A program made the position numbers and the translations under genes. This document shows, piece after piece, positions 1 to 6,681 of a stretch of 7,321 nucleotides of DNA. The notes under the pieces were generated by a model that was not told the DNA's origin, ran no database searches, and saw only the letters and a list, made by a program, of their open reading frames with translations. Numbering within the stretch: the stretch's first letter is position 1; each line of letters starts with the position of its first letter. Origin of the DNA: Oceanihabitans sp. (GTDB taxonomy: Bacteria > Bacteroidota > Bacteroidia > Flavobacteriales > Flavobacteriaceae); NCBI GenBank assembly GCA_018067265.1, contig JAGPUY010000073.1, positions 1 through 7,321 on the forward strand, written 5' to 3'.

Positions 1-740
1 TCCTTTTTGTCTGCTATGCTTTCTATATAATAAAGCCTAAGAAAGTACAAGAAATGCCAAAGCATTGGTATGCTATTTTAGAAGAAAATGTGTTATTCTA
101 TAAAGAGCTAACACCCAAAAATAAGGACATATTTAGAACGCGAATCATGCTTTTTTTAAGTGAAATTAACATCGATGGCGTGCACACAGAAATAGAAGAA
201 CTCGATAAAATTTTAATAGCTTCTAGTGCTGTTATTCCTGTATTTGGTTTTCCTAATTGGCGTTATAACAACTTGTCTGGTATTATTGTTTACCCGGATA
301 GTTTTAATGCAGATTTGCAGTTTTCCGATATCGATGAAAATAAAAAAATTCTTGGAATGGTTGGAACAGGTCGTTTTGAAAAACAAATGATTCTCTCTAG
401 GAAAGCAATCCGATTGGCATTTAATAACAAAACCGATAAACACAATACACCCGTTCATGAGTTTGTGCATTTATTAGATAAAATGGATGGGGAAACCGAT
501 GGTGTTCCTGCGTTTTTTCTTGGTAAAGAATACATTGCGCCTTGGTTGGCATTAATGCACAAAGAAATGGAAGCTATTAATAGCGATGCATCGGATATTA
601 GAAAATATGGTGGATCAAGTGAAGCTGAGTTTTTTGCTGTAGCTTCCGAGTATTTTTTTGAAAGACCAAACCTTTTTAAACAGAAGCATCCAGAATTGTA
701 TACGATGCTTTCCGTTTGTTTTCAACAGCCAAAAAAGTAG
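1..740 (+). CDS. M90/MtfA-like zinc metallopeptidase, membrane-anchored, 5' end outside window
   Basis: Probable zinc-dependent peptidase of the MtfA (M90) family. Numbering from the Met at base 54, the HExxH zinc-binding motif reads HEFVHLLD (residues 135-142), with His135 and His139 as ligands and Glu136 catalytic. The downstream EAEFFAVASEYFFE segment (190-203) matches the family's third-ligand motif, probably Glu192. The frame stays open upstream of base 54 to the window edge (phase starts at base 3) and encodes LFVCYAFYIIKPKKVQE, a hydrophobic stretch followed by basic residues. The true start therefore lies outside the window and the protein probably has an N-terminal membrane anchor with the peptidase domain in the cytoplasm. 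The ATG at 54 has no ribosome-binding site and falls inside the conserved start of the domain (PKHWYAILEENVLFY). In E. coli MtfA acts on the glucose PTS regulator Mlc; nothing here shows the same role. It converges on the kinase gene with a 7-base gap. Family confidence is high; the substrate is unknown. Confidence 0.88.
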   Translation, partial: LFVCYAFYIIKPKKVQEMPKHWYAILEENVLFYKELTPKNKDIFRTRIMLFLSEINIDGVHTEIEELDKILIASSAVIPVFGFPNWRYNNLSGIIVYPDSFNADLQFSDIDENKKILGMVGTGRFEKQMILSRKAIRLAFNNKTDKHNTPVHEFVHLLDKMDGETDGVPAFFLGKEYIAPWLALMHKEMEAINSDASDIRKYGGSSEAEFFAVASEYFFERPNLFKQKHPELYTMLSVCFQQPKK

Positions 741-747
741 TGTTTGT

Positions 748-2565
748 TTAGACTGGAATAGTAAAATAAAAGGTGGTTCCTATACCTTCTTTAGATTTTA
801 ACCAAATTTTTCCGCCATGCGATTCTACAATCTTTTTACAATGTGCTAAACCAATTCCAGTTCCTTCATATTTCTCTCTATTATGTAGTCTTTGAAAGAT
901 AGCAAATATCCTGTCTTGATAGTTTTCTGGTATCCCAATCCCATTATCTGTGACCGCAAATTGCCAATATTCATGCGATTCTTCATCTTCGGTTTTAATG
1001 CATGAAATCATTATATTAGGCGTAGTTTTTGCATCAATAAATTTAACACCATTACTTATTAAATTTTGAAATAATAAGCGTATTTCTACATCAGAACCAG
1101 TGATGATTGGTAAGTTCTTAGTGGTTATTTTAGCATTAGCTTTAGATATCATACCACCTAAGTCTATTTTTATAGCTTCAATTAAGGTAGAAGTATTTAT
1201 GGCGTTATACTCTTTTATTTTTCCTAATCTGGAATAGTCTAAAAGAGAATCAATAAGGGATTTCATTCTTAAACTAGATTCATTAATAAAGTTTAAACTC
1301 ATTTGTCCGTCTTTATCTAACTTGTCTTCGTATTCATCGAGTAGTAAAACAATTAATCCCGAAATGGTGTTTAAAGGTTCTTTAAGGTCATGACTAGTAA
1401 TGTAAGCAAATTGTTCTAGCTCTTTATTTTGCGAGGCTAATTTCTGTGTTTGCTTATAAATAACAGCGCTTTTTTGTTTTAATATTTTTAGATATTTTTT
1501 ATTGGAAATGTACATTCTATATATGCTATAAAATGCAATAAGCGTTAACAAAGCTAATGCTGCTAATAAATAATTAAATAGTGTTAGTTTGCTTATTTGA
1601 CTATCATTTTCCTTTAGAATGCCTTGCTTTTTTTCAATATCTTGATATAAGGTTGTTAGAAAATCATTTTGAACTTTAATTTTTTCATTACTTTCTCTTA
1701 TCGTTTCACTTTGTGATTTTAAGGTGTCTATTTGTGAATTTATAATTTGTTCTAATTGCTTTTCTATAGCAACTTTATCTTCTATCTTTTTGTCTTGTTT
1801 TCTATTATACTGGTTTAATTGATCTATCCAGTTTTTCTGGTCATTCAACTTAATAGAAATAGTGTCTATTTCATTGTTTTTATCTAGGATCGTTTTTGTT
1901 TTATCCAGAATTTCCTTTTCACTATTTTTAATAATCACTTCTTGTAATGCAGAAGTGTCTTTGGTTTTATTTAAATTGTTACTAGCGTCTTTATAAAGTA
2001 GTTTCCACTTGTCTGAAGAAGTTATTGCGTGACTACCTAAACTTTCTGCGGTTTCAAAACCTTCACGTTCTAGGTTTTTTTCGTTTATTTCATATTCAAA
2101 AGAATTATCCACATTAACCATGTTAATCATAGAAGCATTATAGTTATAATCCTCTGTAATAAGTAAAATGTTTTTATTTGCTAGTTTGTTTAGAATGTAG
2201 TTAATATTATAATTGTAATGATTATTAACATAAAGCACTTGAATATTTCCGATGTCATTTACCGTATTAAAATTGACAACTTGCACCGGTTTATTAAAAA
2301 TTCTTCGTTTTAACGATAAAGATTTTAAGTCAATAATCGTTCTGTCTGGACCAAGAACTCCAATTGTAAATTGATCAAGATCCTCGAGATTAGACCAGCT
2401 TACTTGTTGTGCAAAATTAAAAATAAAGATACTTCGTTGTAAACGTTTGATCTCTTCATTATTAGATTCTTGGGATTGTGCAGTACCTTTAAAAAGAAAA
2501 CAAAGGAGTAAAAAGGCTAGAATAGCTTTTAGGTTTAGAGAGGATTTAGTCGTAATTACTATCAT
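748..2565 (-). CDS. Hybrid sensor: periplasmic YfiR-like domain, coiled coil, transmembrane helix, histidine kinase
   Basis: A 605-residue membrane sensor kinase. Visible order: signal peptide or N-terminal membrane segment (about 12-31), YfiR-like (DUF4154) domain from about 40 to 180 beginning with IFIFNFAQQVSWSN, a charged heptad-rich coiled coil without proline (about 195-325), one transmembrane helix (about 328-352), a short coil, and the kinase core. HisKA has the H-box SHDLKEPL with phospho-acceptor His392. HATPase_c has the N-box QNLISNGVKF (500-509), G1 DNGIGIP (540-546) and G2 GTGIGL (568-573). All residues expected of an active kinase are present. There is no HAMP, PAS or receiver domain, so phosphate must pass to a separate protein; the single-domain regulator at the head of the cluster is the obvious candidate. 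YfiR in Pseudomonas is a periplasmic repressor of the diguanylate cyclase YfiN; here the same type of domain appears fused to a kinase. The start overlaps the receptor's stop (ATGA), suggesting translational coupling. The ligand is unknown. Confidence 0.93.
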   Translation of the reverse strand: MIVITTKSSLNLKAILAFLLLCFLFKGTAQSQESNNEEIKRLQRSIFIFNFAQQVSWSNLEDLDQFTIGVLGPDRTIIDLKSLSLKRRIFNKPVQVVNFNTVNDIGNIQVLYVNNHYNYNINYILNKLANKNILLITEDYNYNASMINMVNVDNSFEYEINEKNLEREGFETAESLGSHAITSSDKWKLLYKDASNNLNKTKDTSALQEVIIKNSEKEILDKTKTILDKNNEIDTISIKLNDQKNWIDQLNQYNRKQDKKIEDKVAIEKQLEQIINSQIDTLKSQSETIRESNEKIKVQNDFLTTLYQDIEKKQGILKENDSQISKLTLFNYLLAALALLTLIAFYSIYRMYISNKKYLKILKQKSAVIYKQTQKLASQNKELEQFAYITSHDLKEPLNTISGLIVLLLDEYEDKLDKDGQMSLNFINESSLRMKSLIDSLLDYSRLGKIKEYNAINTSTLIEAIKIDLGGMISKANAKITTKNLPIITGSDVEIRLLFQNLISNGVKFIDAKTTPNIMISCIKTEDEESHEYWQFAVTDNGIGIPENYQDRIFAIFQRLHNREKYEGTGIGLAHCKKIVESHGGKIWLKSKEGIGTTFYFTIPV

Positions 2566-5291
2566 AATTTTAATAAAAATCTAACGTAATAATTAGAACC
2601 TTTAACACCAAATTGCTGTACTCTTCTGCTATAAATAAAATTTCCATTTTCGGTATTGGCAGCGTGTGTATGTTTATCTGGATACACATTAAATATGTTT
2701 GTTCCACCAAGTGTTATATTACATATTTTTTCAAAAGTGTAAGATAACGCTAAATCTGTTACTAATTTGGAAGAAAACGTTTGGTCTCTAGTCTCCAGTT
2801 CTCCTGAAAATTCATTTAATACCCAGTTTTCTTGAATGCCATCTTCTGCATTTACATATTTTACTTTTCCAAAAAAGGTGTTTCCTAATTGTATTCTGTA
2901 TTTATCAAAATGATAGGATATTATAGAATTTACTTTATAATTTGGTTGTCCAAATTCTACTCTCGCTATATCTTCACGATTGAATAATGTACTTTCTTGA
3001 CCTTCTAAAAAATCAGAAACTTTATTGAGAGCAATGACTTCCGTTTGTTTTAAATTTCCTGCTAAAGACGCATTTAATTCCCCGTTACCAATTTTGTTTT
3101 TATAATGCACAGCCACATCTAAACCAATCGTTTTGGTATCTATTGCATTAGAGAAAAACTGAGCAGCACCAACATTAAATGGTTCTAGGGTTGCTTCGTA
3201 ACCTTCATCAAATCGTCCAGAAAGGACAATTCTATCCTTAATTTTTATATTGTAATAATCTGCTGTAAAGGATAAATTTTTTGCGAGTTTACCAGAGAAA
3301 CCTGCGTTAAAGTGGTTGGAAAGTTCTGGTTTTAAGTTTTTAATTTGAAAGGCTTCCTTAGCAACTGCGCTTTCATTATTAAAAGTTCCCACTTGTACAA
3401 TTTCTCCATCAATAAATTGCGTACTAATACTTTGAAAATAGACTTGGTGTAGGGAAGGCGCTCTAAACCCAGTAGATAAGCCTAACCTAAAGTTTAAATC
3501 CTCGCTTATTTTATACCTTCCAGATAGTTTCCAAACAAATTGCGCTCCAAAATCATTGTACGCTTCATATCTAGCAGTAGCTTTAAGCAATGTTTCTTTA
3601 GAGGTGTTTACTTCTACATCTATATATCCAGAACTATTGGTTCGAAACCTGCTTAATTCGTTTTCTGGTTGTATACCAGGAAAAACTTGGGCACCTACAA
3701 TACTTTGTTGTTCCTCACCATTACTATCGATATAAGTATTGTTACCATCTAAAAAAGAATCTTCTTCACCAGCTATAATGTTGTAGTTTTCTACACGTAA
3801 TTCACCTCCAAAGGCAATGTTTACCCCATGTAGCCAATTATAACCTCTAGAAACATCTAGATTAGAGGTGTTTTGTTTGTATGAAAATCCACCGGAATAA
3901 AAAGTTCTCGGAGAGGTAATTCCTAAGGATGCATTATTAGAATTGTTTACCGTATAGTCTAAAGTATTAATACCAATGGTATGACTAAAATCTAATTTCC
4001 AACCGTTTTTTTCTCCTTTAAATCCTAAAGAAATGGCATCATCTTGTATATCTGTTAATATTTCTGGAGAAAAACCATTCGGAAATAATTCCAAGACAAC
4101 ACGATCTGTCTCGTTCGGAAACCTATAAAACCCTTTCGATGTTCCTTCTCTGTAATTTCGTCCGCCATGAAAATAAAATATAGAATTGTTAGAAATAGGT
4201 AATTCACCATTAAAGGATAATGCTAGGTTTTGTGTAGAAGCATTACCAATTTCCATTACTCGTTTTCCAGAATAATCATTTTGGTCATAAAAATTATTTG
4301 CAGCAATTAAATCGGCATCTTCCTCCGGGTCATTAGAATACACTAAACCATTATAATCACCAGCTCGATTGTATGCTTCTCTATTTCTATATTCCCCAGT
4401 AATATTTATAAATCCTTTTTTTCCTACTTCAAAACCAAAATTTGCCGAAAAATAAGTAGTAAAACCATCTCCTTCGGTTGTTTGTTCTGCACGTCCTTGT
4501 ACATCGATAGACTGGGTTTGTTTTTTTAGTATAATATTAATTACTCCTGCAATAGCATCCGAGCCATATTGTGAGGTTGCACCATCTCTTAAAATCTCTA
4601 TTCTTTCAATAGATGCTACAGGAATTGCATTAAAGTCTGTACCTACGGTTCCTTTTCCAACGGTACCATTCACATTTAAAAGGGAACTATTATGTCTACG
4701 TTTACCATTTACTAATACTAATATTTGATCTGGACCAAGACCTCTTAAAGTTGCTGGATCGATATGGTCTGTTCCATCCGATATGGTTTGGCTTGTGGAG
4801 TGAAAAGAAGGTACTAAGTAATGTAATATGTGACTTAACTCTATTTGAGGAGAGTTGGTAATATCTTGCGGAGAGATAATATCTACAGGTGCTGTTGTTT
4901 TTAAAAGCGAGCTTGGTTCTGCTCTAGAACCTAAAGAAACAGGCTGATCTATAGAAAAACCAGTTTCTAAAATAAAATCGAAAACCACTTCTTCTCCAGC
5001 TTTGACGTGTACCGATTTGGTTGCTGTTTTGTACATAATGAAGGCTACTTGAATAACAACATCGCCTTCTTCAATATGTAAAACATAATCTCCATTAACA
5101 TCACTGGTCGTAGATGTATTAGACCCTTCAATGCTAATTTTAGCTCCAGGAAGACTTCCAAACTGATCCGATATAGTTCCTGTTATTTTAGCTTTATTCT
5201 GCGAGAATGCAGAAAAGGTAAAGAGTAATATAACCAAGAAAAATAAAGAACTTTTATGGAGGTATGGGAATGAATTATTTAGTTTTAACAT
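2562..5291 (-). CDS. TonB-dependent outer-membrane receptor with CarboxypepD_reg-like N-domain
   Basis: A 909-residue outer-membrane receptor powered by TonB. It has a signal peptide (about 1-30, likely cut after FSAFS). A carboxypeptidase-regulatory-like beta-sandwich follows (about 34-110, with ITGTISDQFGSLPGAKI and a conserved NGDY). The plug domain spans about 130-258 and contains TLRGLGPDQILVLVNGKRR and IERIEILRDGATSQYGSDAI, hallmark plug sequences. The remaining 650 residues are a beta-barrel ending NYYVRFLLKL. The Ton-box region (IDQPVSLGSR, about 114-123) departs from the usual run of valines. It lacks the STN signalling domain of FecA-type transducers, and no SusD partner is adjacent, so it is not a standard SusC glycan importer. 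Substrate cannot be read from the sequence; iron chelates, cobalamin-like molecules, peptides or other small molecules are all open. It lies 81 bases after the response regulator and overlaps the kinase by 4 bases, so it is probably part of a signalling operon. Confidence 0.95.
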   Translation of the reverse strand: MLKLNNSFPYLHKSSLFFLVILLFTFSAFSQNKAKITGTISDQFGSLPGAKISIEGSNTSTTSDVNGDYVLHIEEGDVVIQVAFIMYKTATKSVHVKAGEEVVFDFILETGFSIDQPVSLGSRAEPSSLLKTTAPVDIISPQDITNSPQIELSHILHYLVPSFHSTSQTISDGTDHIDPATLRGLGPDQILVLVNGKRRHNSSLLNVNGTVGKGTVGTDFNAIPVASIERIEILRDGATSQYGSDAIAGVINIILKKQTQSIDVQGRAEQTTEGDGFTTYFSANFGFEVGKKGFINITGEYRNREAYNRAGDYNGLVYSNDPEEDADLIAANNFYDQNDYSGKRVMEIGNASTQNLALSFNGELPISNNSIFYFHGGRNYREGTSKGFYRFPNETDRVVLELFPNGFSPEILTDIQDDAISLGFKGEKNGWKLDFSHTIGINTLDYTVNNSNNASLGITSPRTFYSGGFSYKQNTSNLDVSRGYNWLHGVNIAFGGELRVENYNIIAGEEDSFLDGNNTYIDSNGEEQQSIVGAQVFPGIQPENELSRFRTNSSGYIDVEVNTSKETLLKATARYEAYNDFGAQFVWKLSGRYKISEDLNFRLGLSTGFRAPSLHQVYFQSISTQFIDGEIVQVGTFNNESAVAKEAFQIKNLKPELSNHFNAGFSGKLAKNLSFTADYYNIKIKDRIVLSGRFDEGYEATLEPFNVGAAQFFSNAIDTKTIGLDVAVHYKNKIGNGELNASLAGNLKQTEVIALNKVSDFLEGQESTLFNREDIARVEFGQPNYKVNSIISYHFDKYRIQLGNTFFGKVKYVNAEDGIQENWVLNEFSGELETRDQTFSSKLVTDLALSYTFEKICNITLGGTNIFNVYPDKHTHAANTENGNFIYSRRVQQFGVKGSNYYVRFLLKL

Positions 5292-5372
5292 GCACTACTA
5301 AATTAATAAAAAATAATTACTTGTAAATAAAGACTTCAAGTATAAAAAAGCGTTGTAAAATTAGGAGTAGCT
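5292..5372 (-). other. Spacer between response regulator and receptor genes
   Basis: An 81-base AT-rich gap. It has no perfect Bacteroidota promoter (TAnnTTTG) on the minus strand; the nearest is TAATTTTA. A weak 5-base-pair GTAAA/TTTAC stem is present but is too weak to call a terminator. The simplest reading is that all three minus-strand genes share one transcript, with possible mRNA processing or partial attenuation here. Confidence 0.4.
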
Positions 5373-5807
5373 TTACGTTTTTTTACTAGAAGCTAATATG
5401 TAATGATTTTCCTTAACGTGGTCTAAAATATCAGCGGTTAGTGGCTTGTTAATAAAATCGGAAACTATTTTAATTGTTTTAGAACGTTTAAAATCATCCG
5501 GATTATTAGAAGTAGTCAATAAAATAACTTTAATCGAGCTCGTGAAGTTAGAATCTATTTTATTAAATTCTTCTATAAACTCCCAACCATTCATAGCAGG
5601 CATGTTAATATCTAGAAATATCAAATCTGGTTTTGCTATTAATCCATTACTGGCATCTTTTAAATAATCTAATGCGTTTTGGCCACTGTTAACAGAGGTT
5701 ACTTGTCCGAAATCGTTATGTCTATTGACAATTTTTTCATTGTAAAAATTAATAACTTTATCGTCATCAATTAAGAGCGTGCAAGCAATGGAGTAATTAT
5801 TAGTCAT
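5373..5807 (-). CDS. Single-domain response regulator (CheY/Rcp1-like)
   Basis: A 144-residue receiver domain with no output domain. The acidic pocket is Asp14-Asp16 (LLIDDDK), the phospho-acceptor is Asp66 (LIFLDINMPAMNGWEF), the switch hydroxyl is in LLTTS (Thr98/Thr99) and the conserved lysine is Lys121 (INKPL). All catalytic positions are intact, so it should accept phosphate from a histidine kinase. The sequence resembles the Rcp1-like receivers common in flavobacteria. With no DNA-binding or enzymatic domain it must act by protein contact or as a phosphorelay intermediate. The companion kinase, two genes downstream, has no receiver of its own, which makes them a likely pair. The gene is the first of the minus-strand cluster and is divergent from the Crp/Fnr gene. 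I found no perfect TAnnTTTG box on the minus strand upstream of it. Confidence 0.93.
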   Translation of the reverse strand: MTNNYSIACTLLIDDDKVINFYNEKIVNRHNDFGQVTSVNSGQNALDYLKDASNGLIAKPDLIFLDINMPAMNGWEFIEEFNKIDSNFTSSIKVILLTTSNNPDDFKRSKTIKIVSDFINKPLTADILDHVKENHYILASSKKT

Positions 5808-5914
5808 ATTGCAATTTTAAAAAAATAAATGATTTGTCTCTTATCTATGAATTTTATTTTATTTCTAATCGATGAAAAGCAAATAAGAACGCCGTAAGGA
5901 TTGGAATTTTAGCC

Positions 5915-5929
5915 AACGACTGGGTCGTT
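5915..5929. promoter_or_regulatory. Perfect dyad AACGAC-TGG-GTCGTT, possible operator
   Basis: This is a GC-richer inverted repeat with 6-base arms and a 3-base centre in an AT-rich intergenic region. Its centre lies about 66 bases upstream of the predicted Crp/Fnr-gene start site. The half-sequence CAACGA recurs at 5958-5963. With no T-run following and a divergent setting, it is more likely a protein-binding site than a terminator. The binding protein is unknown. Confidence 0.35.
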
Positions 5930-5953
5930 CCTTGATTAATATTACAATAGTAG

Positions 5954-5982
5954 TTGACAACGAAGTTATTTATATAACTTTG
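5954..5982 (+). promoter_or_regulatory. Bacteroidota-type promoter of the Crp/Fnr gene (TTG-N18-TAACTTTG)
   Basis: The -33 element TTG (5954-5956, within TTGACA) is followed after 18 bases by TAACTTTG (5975-5982), a perfect TAnnTTTG -7 box. Spacing is within the range known for Bacteroides and Flavobacterium primary sigma factor promoters. The predicted transcription start is around 5987-5989, leaving a leader of about 15 bases before the ATG at 6002. Confidence 0.72.
5963..5980. promoter_or_regulatory. Perfect inverted repeat AAGTTAT-TTAT-ATAACTT overlapping the -7 box
   Basis: Seven-base perfect arms separated by 4 bases cover the spacer and most of the -7 element of the Crp/Fnr-gene promoter. 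A protein bound here would block RNA polymerase, so it is a candidate repressor or autoregulation site. The AT-rich composition makes chance palindromes more likely, which limits confidence. Confidence 0.4.
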
Positions 5983-6001
5983 TGAGTAATAAATTTTTAT
6001 T

Positions 6002-6634
6002 ATGTTAGACGAATTACAACAAAATTATGGGTATTTATTTGAAGATGCATTGCTTCAAGAAATTAATAGCGTAGGCACTTATAAAGACATTCCAGAAGGT
6101 TTTAAACTAATAGAAATTGGAGATTATATAAAATCCATGCCACTTTTAGTAAGCGGAGCCATTAAGATTTTACGAGAAGATAAAGATGGCGATGAACTTC
6201 TGTTATATTTTATTGAGCAAGGAGATACTTGTGCCATGACGTTATCTTGCTGTTTGGGTAATTCTAAAAGTGAAATTAGAGCTATTGCCGAAACAGATAC
6301 CAAGCTAATAATGATACCTATTGCAAAAATGGAAGAATGGTTGGGTAAATATAAAACTTGGCAGAAATTCGTGTTACAAAGCTACCATAATAGAATGACA
6401 GAATTATTGGAAGCCATTGATACTATTGCTTTTTTAAAAATGGATGAACGCTTGTTTAAATATTTAAAAGATAAAGCAATGGTAAATCATAATGAGGTTA
6501 TTGTGGTAACACATCAAAAAATAGCTAGAGATTTACATACTTCAAGAGTAGTCATTTCAAGATTACTTAAAGCACTAGAGATTTCTGGGAAAATTGAACT
6601 ACACAGAAATAGTATTAAAATTTTAGATTTGTAA
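6002..6634 (+). CDS. Crp/Fnr-family transcriptional regulator with cysteine cluster
   Basis: A 210-residue regulator of normal Crp/Fnr length. The N-terminal cyclic-nucleotide-binding-like beta-roll spans about 15-120 (FKLIEIGDYIKSMPLLVSGA; ELLLYFIEQGDTCAM). A dimerisation helix follows (about 122-145), then a C-terminal winged helix-turn-helix (about 150-205) with TSRVVISRLLKALE as recognition helix region. In the segment matching the CRP phosphate-binding cassette it carries Cys77, Cys83 and Cys84 (DTCAMTLSCC) and lacks the Arg-Ser pair that binds cAMP, so cAMP is an unlikely ligand. It also lacks the N-terminal cysteine set of Fnr. Redox, reactive sulfur or metal sensing by the cysteines is an inference. 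The ATG at 6002 is preceded by an AT-rich leader and a clear promoter. It lies 47 bases before the TauE/SafE transporter gene, with a Crp/Fnr-like dyad between, so that transporter is its likeliest target. Confidence 0.93.
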   Translation: MLDELQQNYGYLFEDALLQEINSVGTYKDIPEGFKLIEIGDYIKSMPLLVSGAIKILREDKDGDELLLYFIEQGDTCAMTLSCCLGNSKSEIRAIAETDTKLIMIPIAKMEEWLGKYKTWQKFVLQSYHNRMTELLEAIDTIAFLKMDERLFKYLKDKAMVNHNEVIVVTHQKIARDLHTSRVVISRLLKALEISGKIELHRNSIKILDL

Positions 6635-6645
6635 CTCAGGTTACA
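6630..6645. promoter_or_regulatory. Crp/Fnr-type operator candidate TGTAAC-TCAG-GTTACA
   Basis: A perfect 16-base dyad with 6-base arms and a 4-base centre overlaps the last codon and stop of the Crp/Fnr gene. The geometry matches Crp/Fnr-family sites (5-base half-sites separated by 4 bases, as in TTGAT-N4-ATCAA). Its centre (6637.5) is about 41 bases upstream of the start predicted from the TACCTTTG box at 6666-6673, the position used by class II activators. Confidence 0.6.
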
Positions 6646-6665
6646 TGCTGTTAATTTATATAAAT

Positions 6666-6673
6666 TACCTTTG
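6666..6673 (+). promoter_or_regulatory. -7 element TACCTTTG of the TauE/SafE gene
   Basis: A perfect match to the Bacteroidota TAnnTTTG box lies 8 bases before the ATG at 6682. No TTG -33 element is found 17-23 bases upstream; the dyad at 6630-6645 lies there instead, as expected of an activator-dependent promoter. If used, the mRNA leader would be only a few bases long. Confidence 0.55.
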
Positions 6674-6681
6674 CTCTTAAT

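Larger units (their letters stand above)
5808..6001. promoter_or_regulatory. Divergent intergenic region between response regulator and Crp/Fnr genes
   Basis: These 194 bases must hold the control regions of both divergent transcription units. Seen on the plus strand: a complete Bacteroidota-type promoter at 5954-5982, a perfect 7-base inverted repeat overlapping it (5963-5980), and a separate perfect 6-base inverted repeat at 5915-5929. Toward the response regulator there are only near-matches to a -7 box, for example TACTATTG on the minus strand (5952-5945). No small gene or RNA is evident. Confidence 0.6.

Noticed and set aside
54..56. ATG at 54 as the true start of the peptidase
   Set aside because: The frame is open upstream with a plausible membrane helix, no ribosome-binding site precedes the ATG, and it falls within the conserved domain start.
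213..470. Open frame of 85 codons on the minus strand inside the peptidase gene
   Set aside because: It lies wholly antisense to a gene with clear M90 motifs and its translation resembles no family.
741..747. Bidirectional terminator between the convergent peptidase and kinase genes
   Set aside because: The gap is 7 bases and no stable inverted repeat is visible around it.
2562..5291. SusC-type glycan importer
   Set aside because: No SusD gene is adjacent and the protein is shorter than typical SusC; plug sequences fit a general TonB receptor.
2562..5291. FecA-type transducer acting through an anti-sigma factor
   Set aside because: The N-terminal domain is carboxypeptidase-regulatory-like, not STN, and no sigma or anti-sigma gene is present in the window.
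5355..5376. Hairpin GTAAA/TTTAC near a T-run as a terminator between response regulator and receptor
   Set aside because: The stem is only 5 base pairs and AT-rich with a 12-base loop; in the direction of the operon the T-run does not directly follow the stem.
5446..5667. Open frame of 73 codons on the plus strand inside the response regulator
   Set aside because: It is antisense to the conserved receiver motifs, with no promoter or recognisable domain.
5945..5952. Minus-strand TACTATTG as a -7 box for the response regulator operon
   Set aside because: It has one mismatch in the TTTG core and no TTG element at the right distance upstream on that strand.
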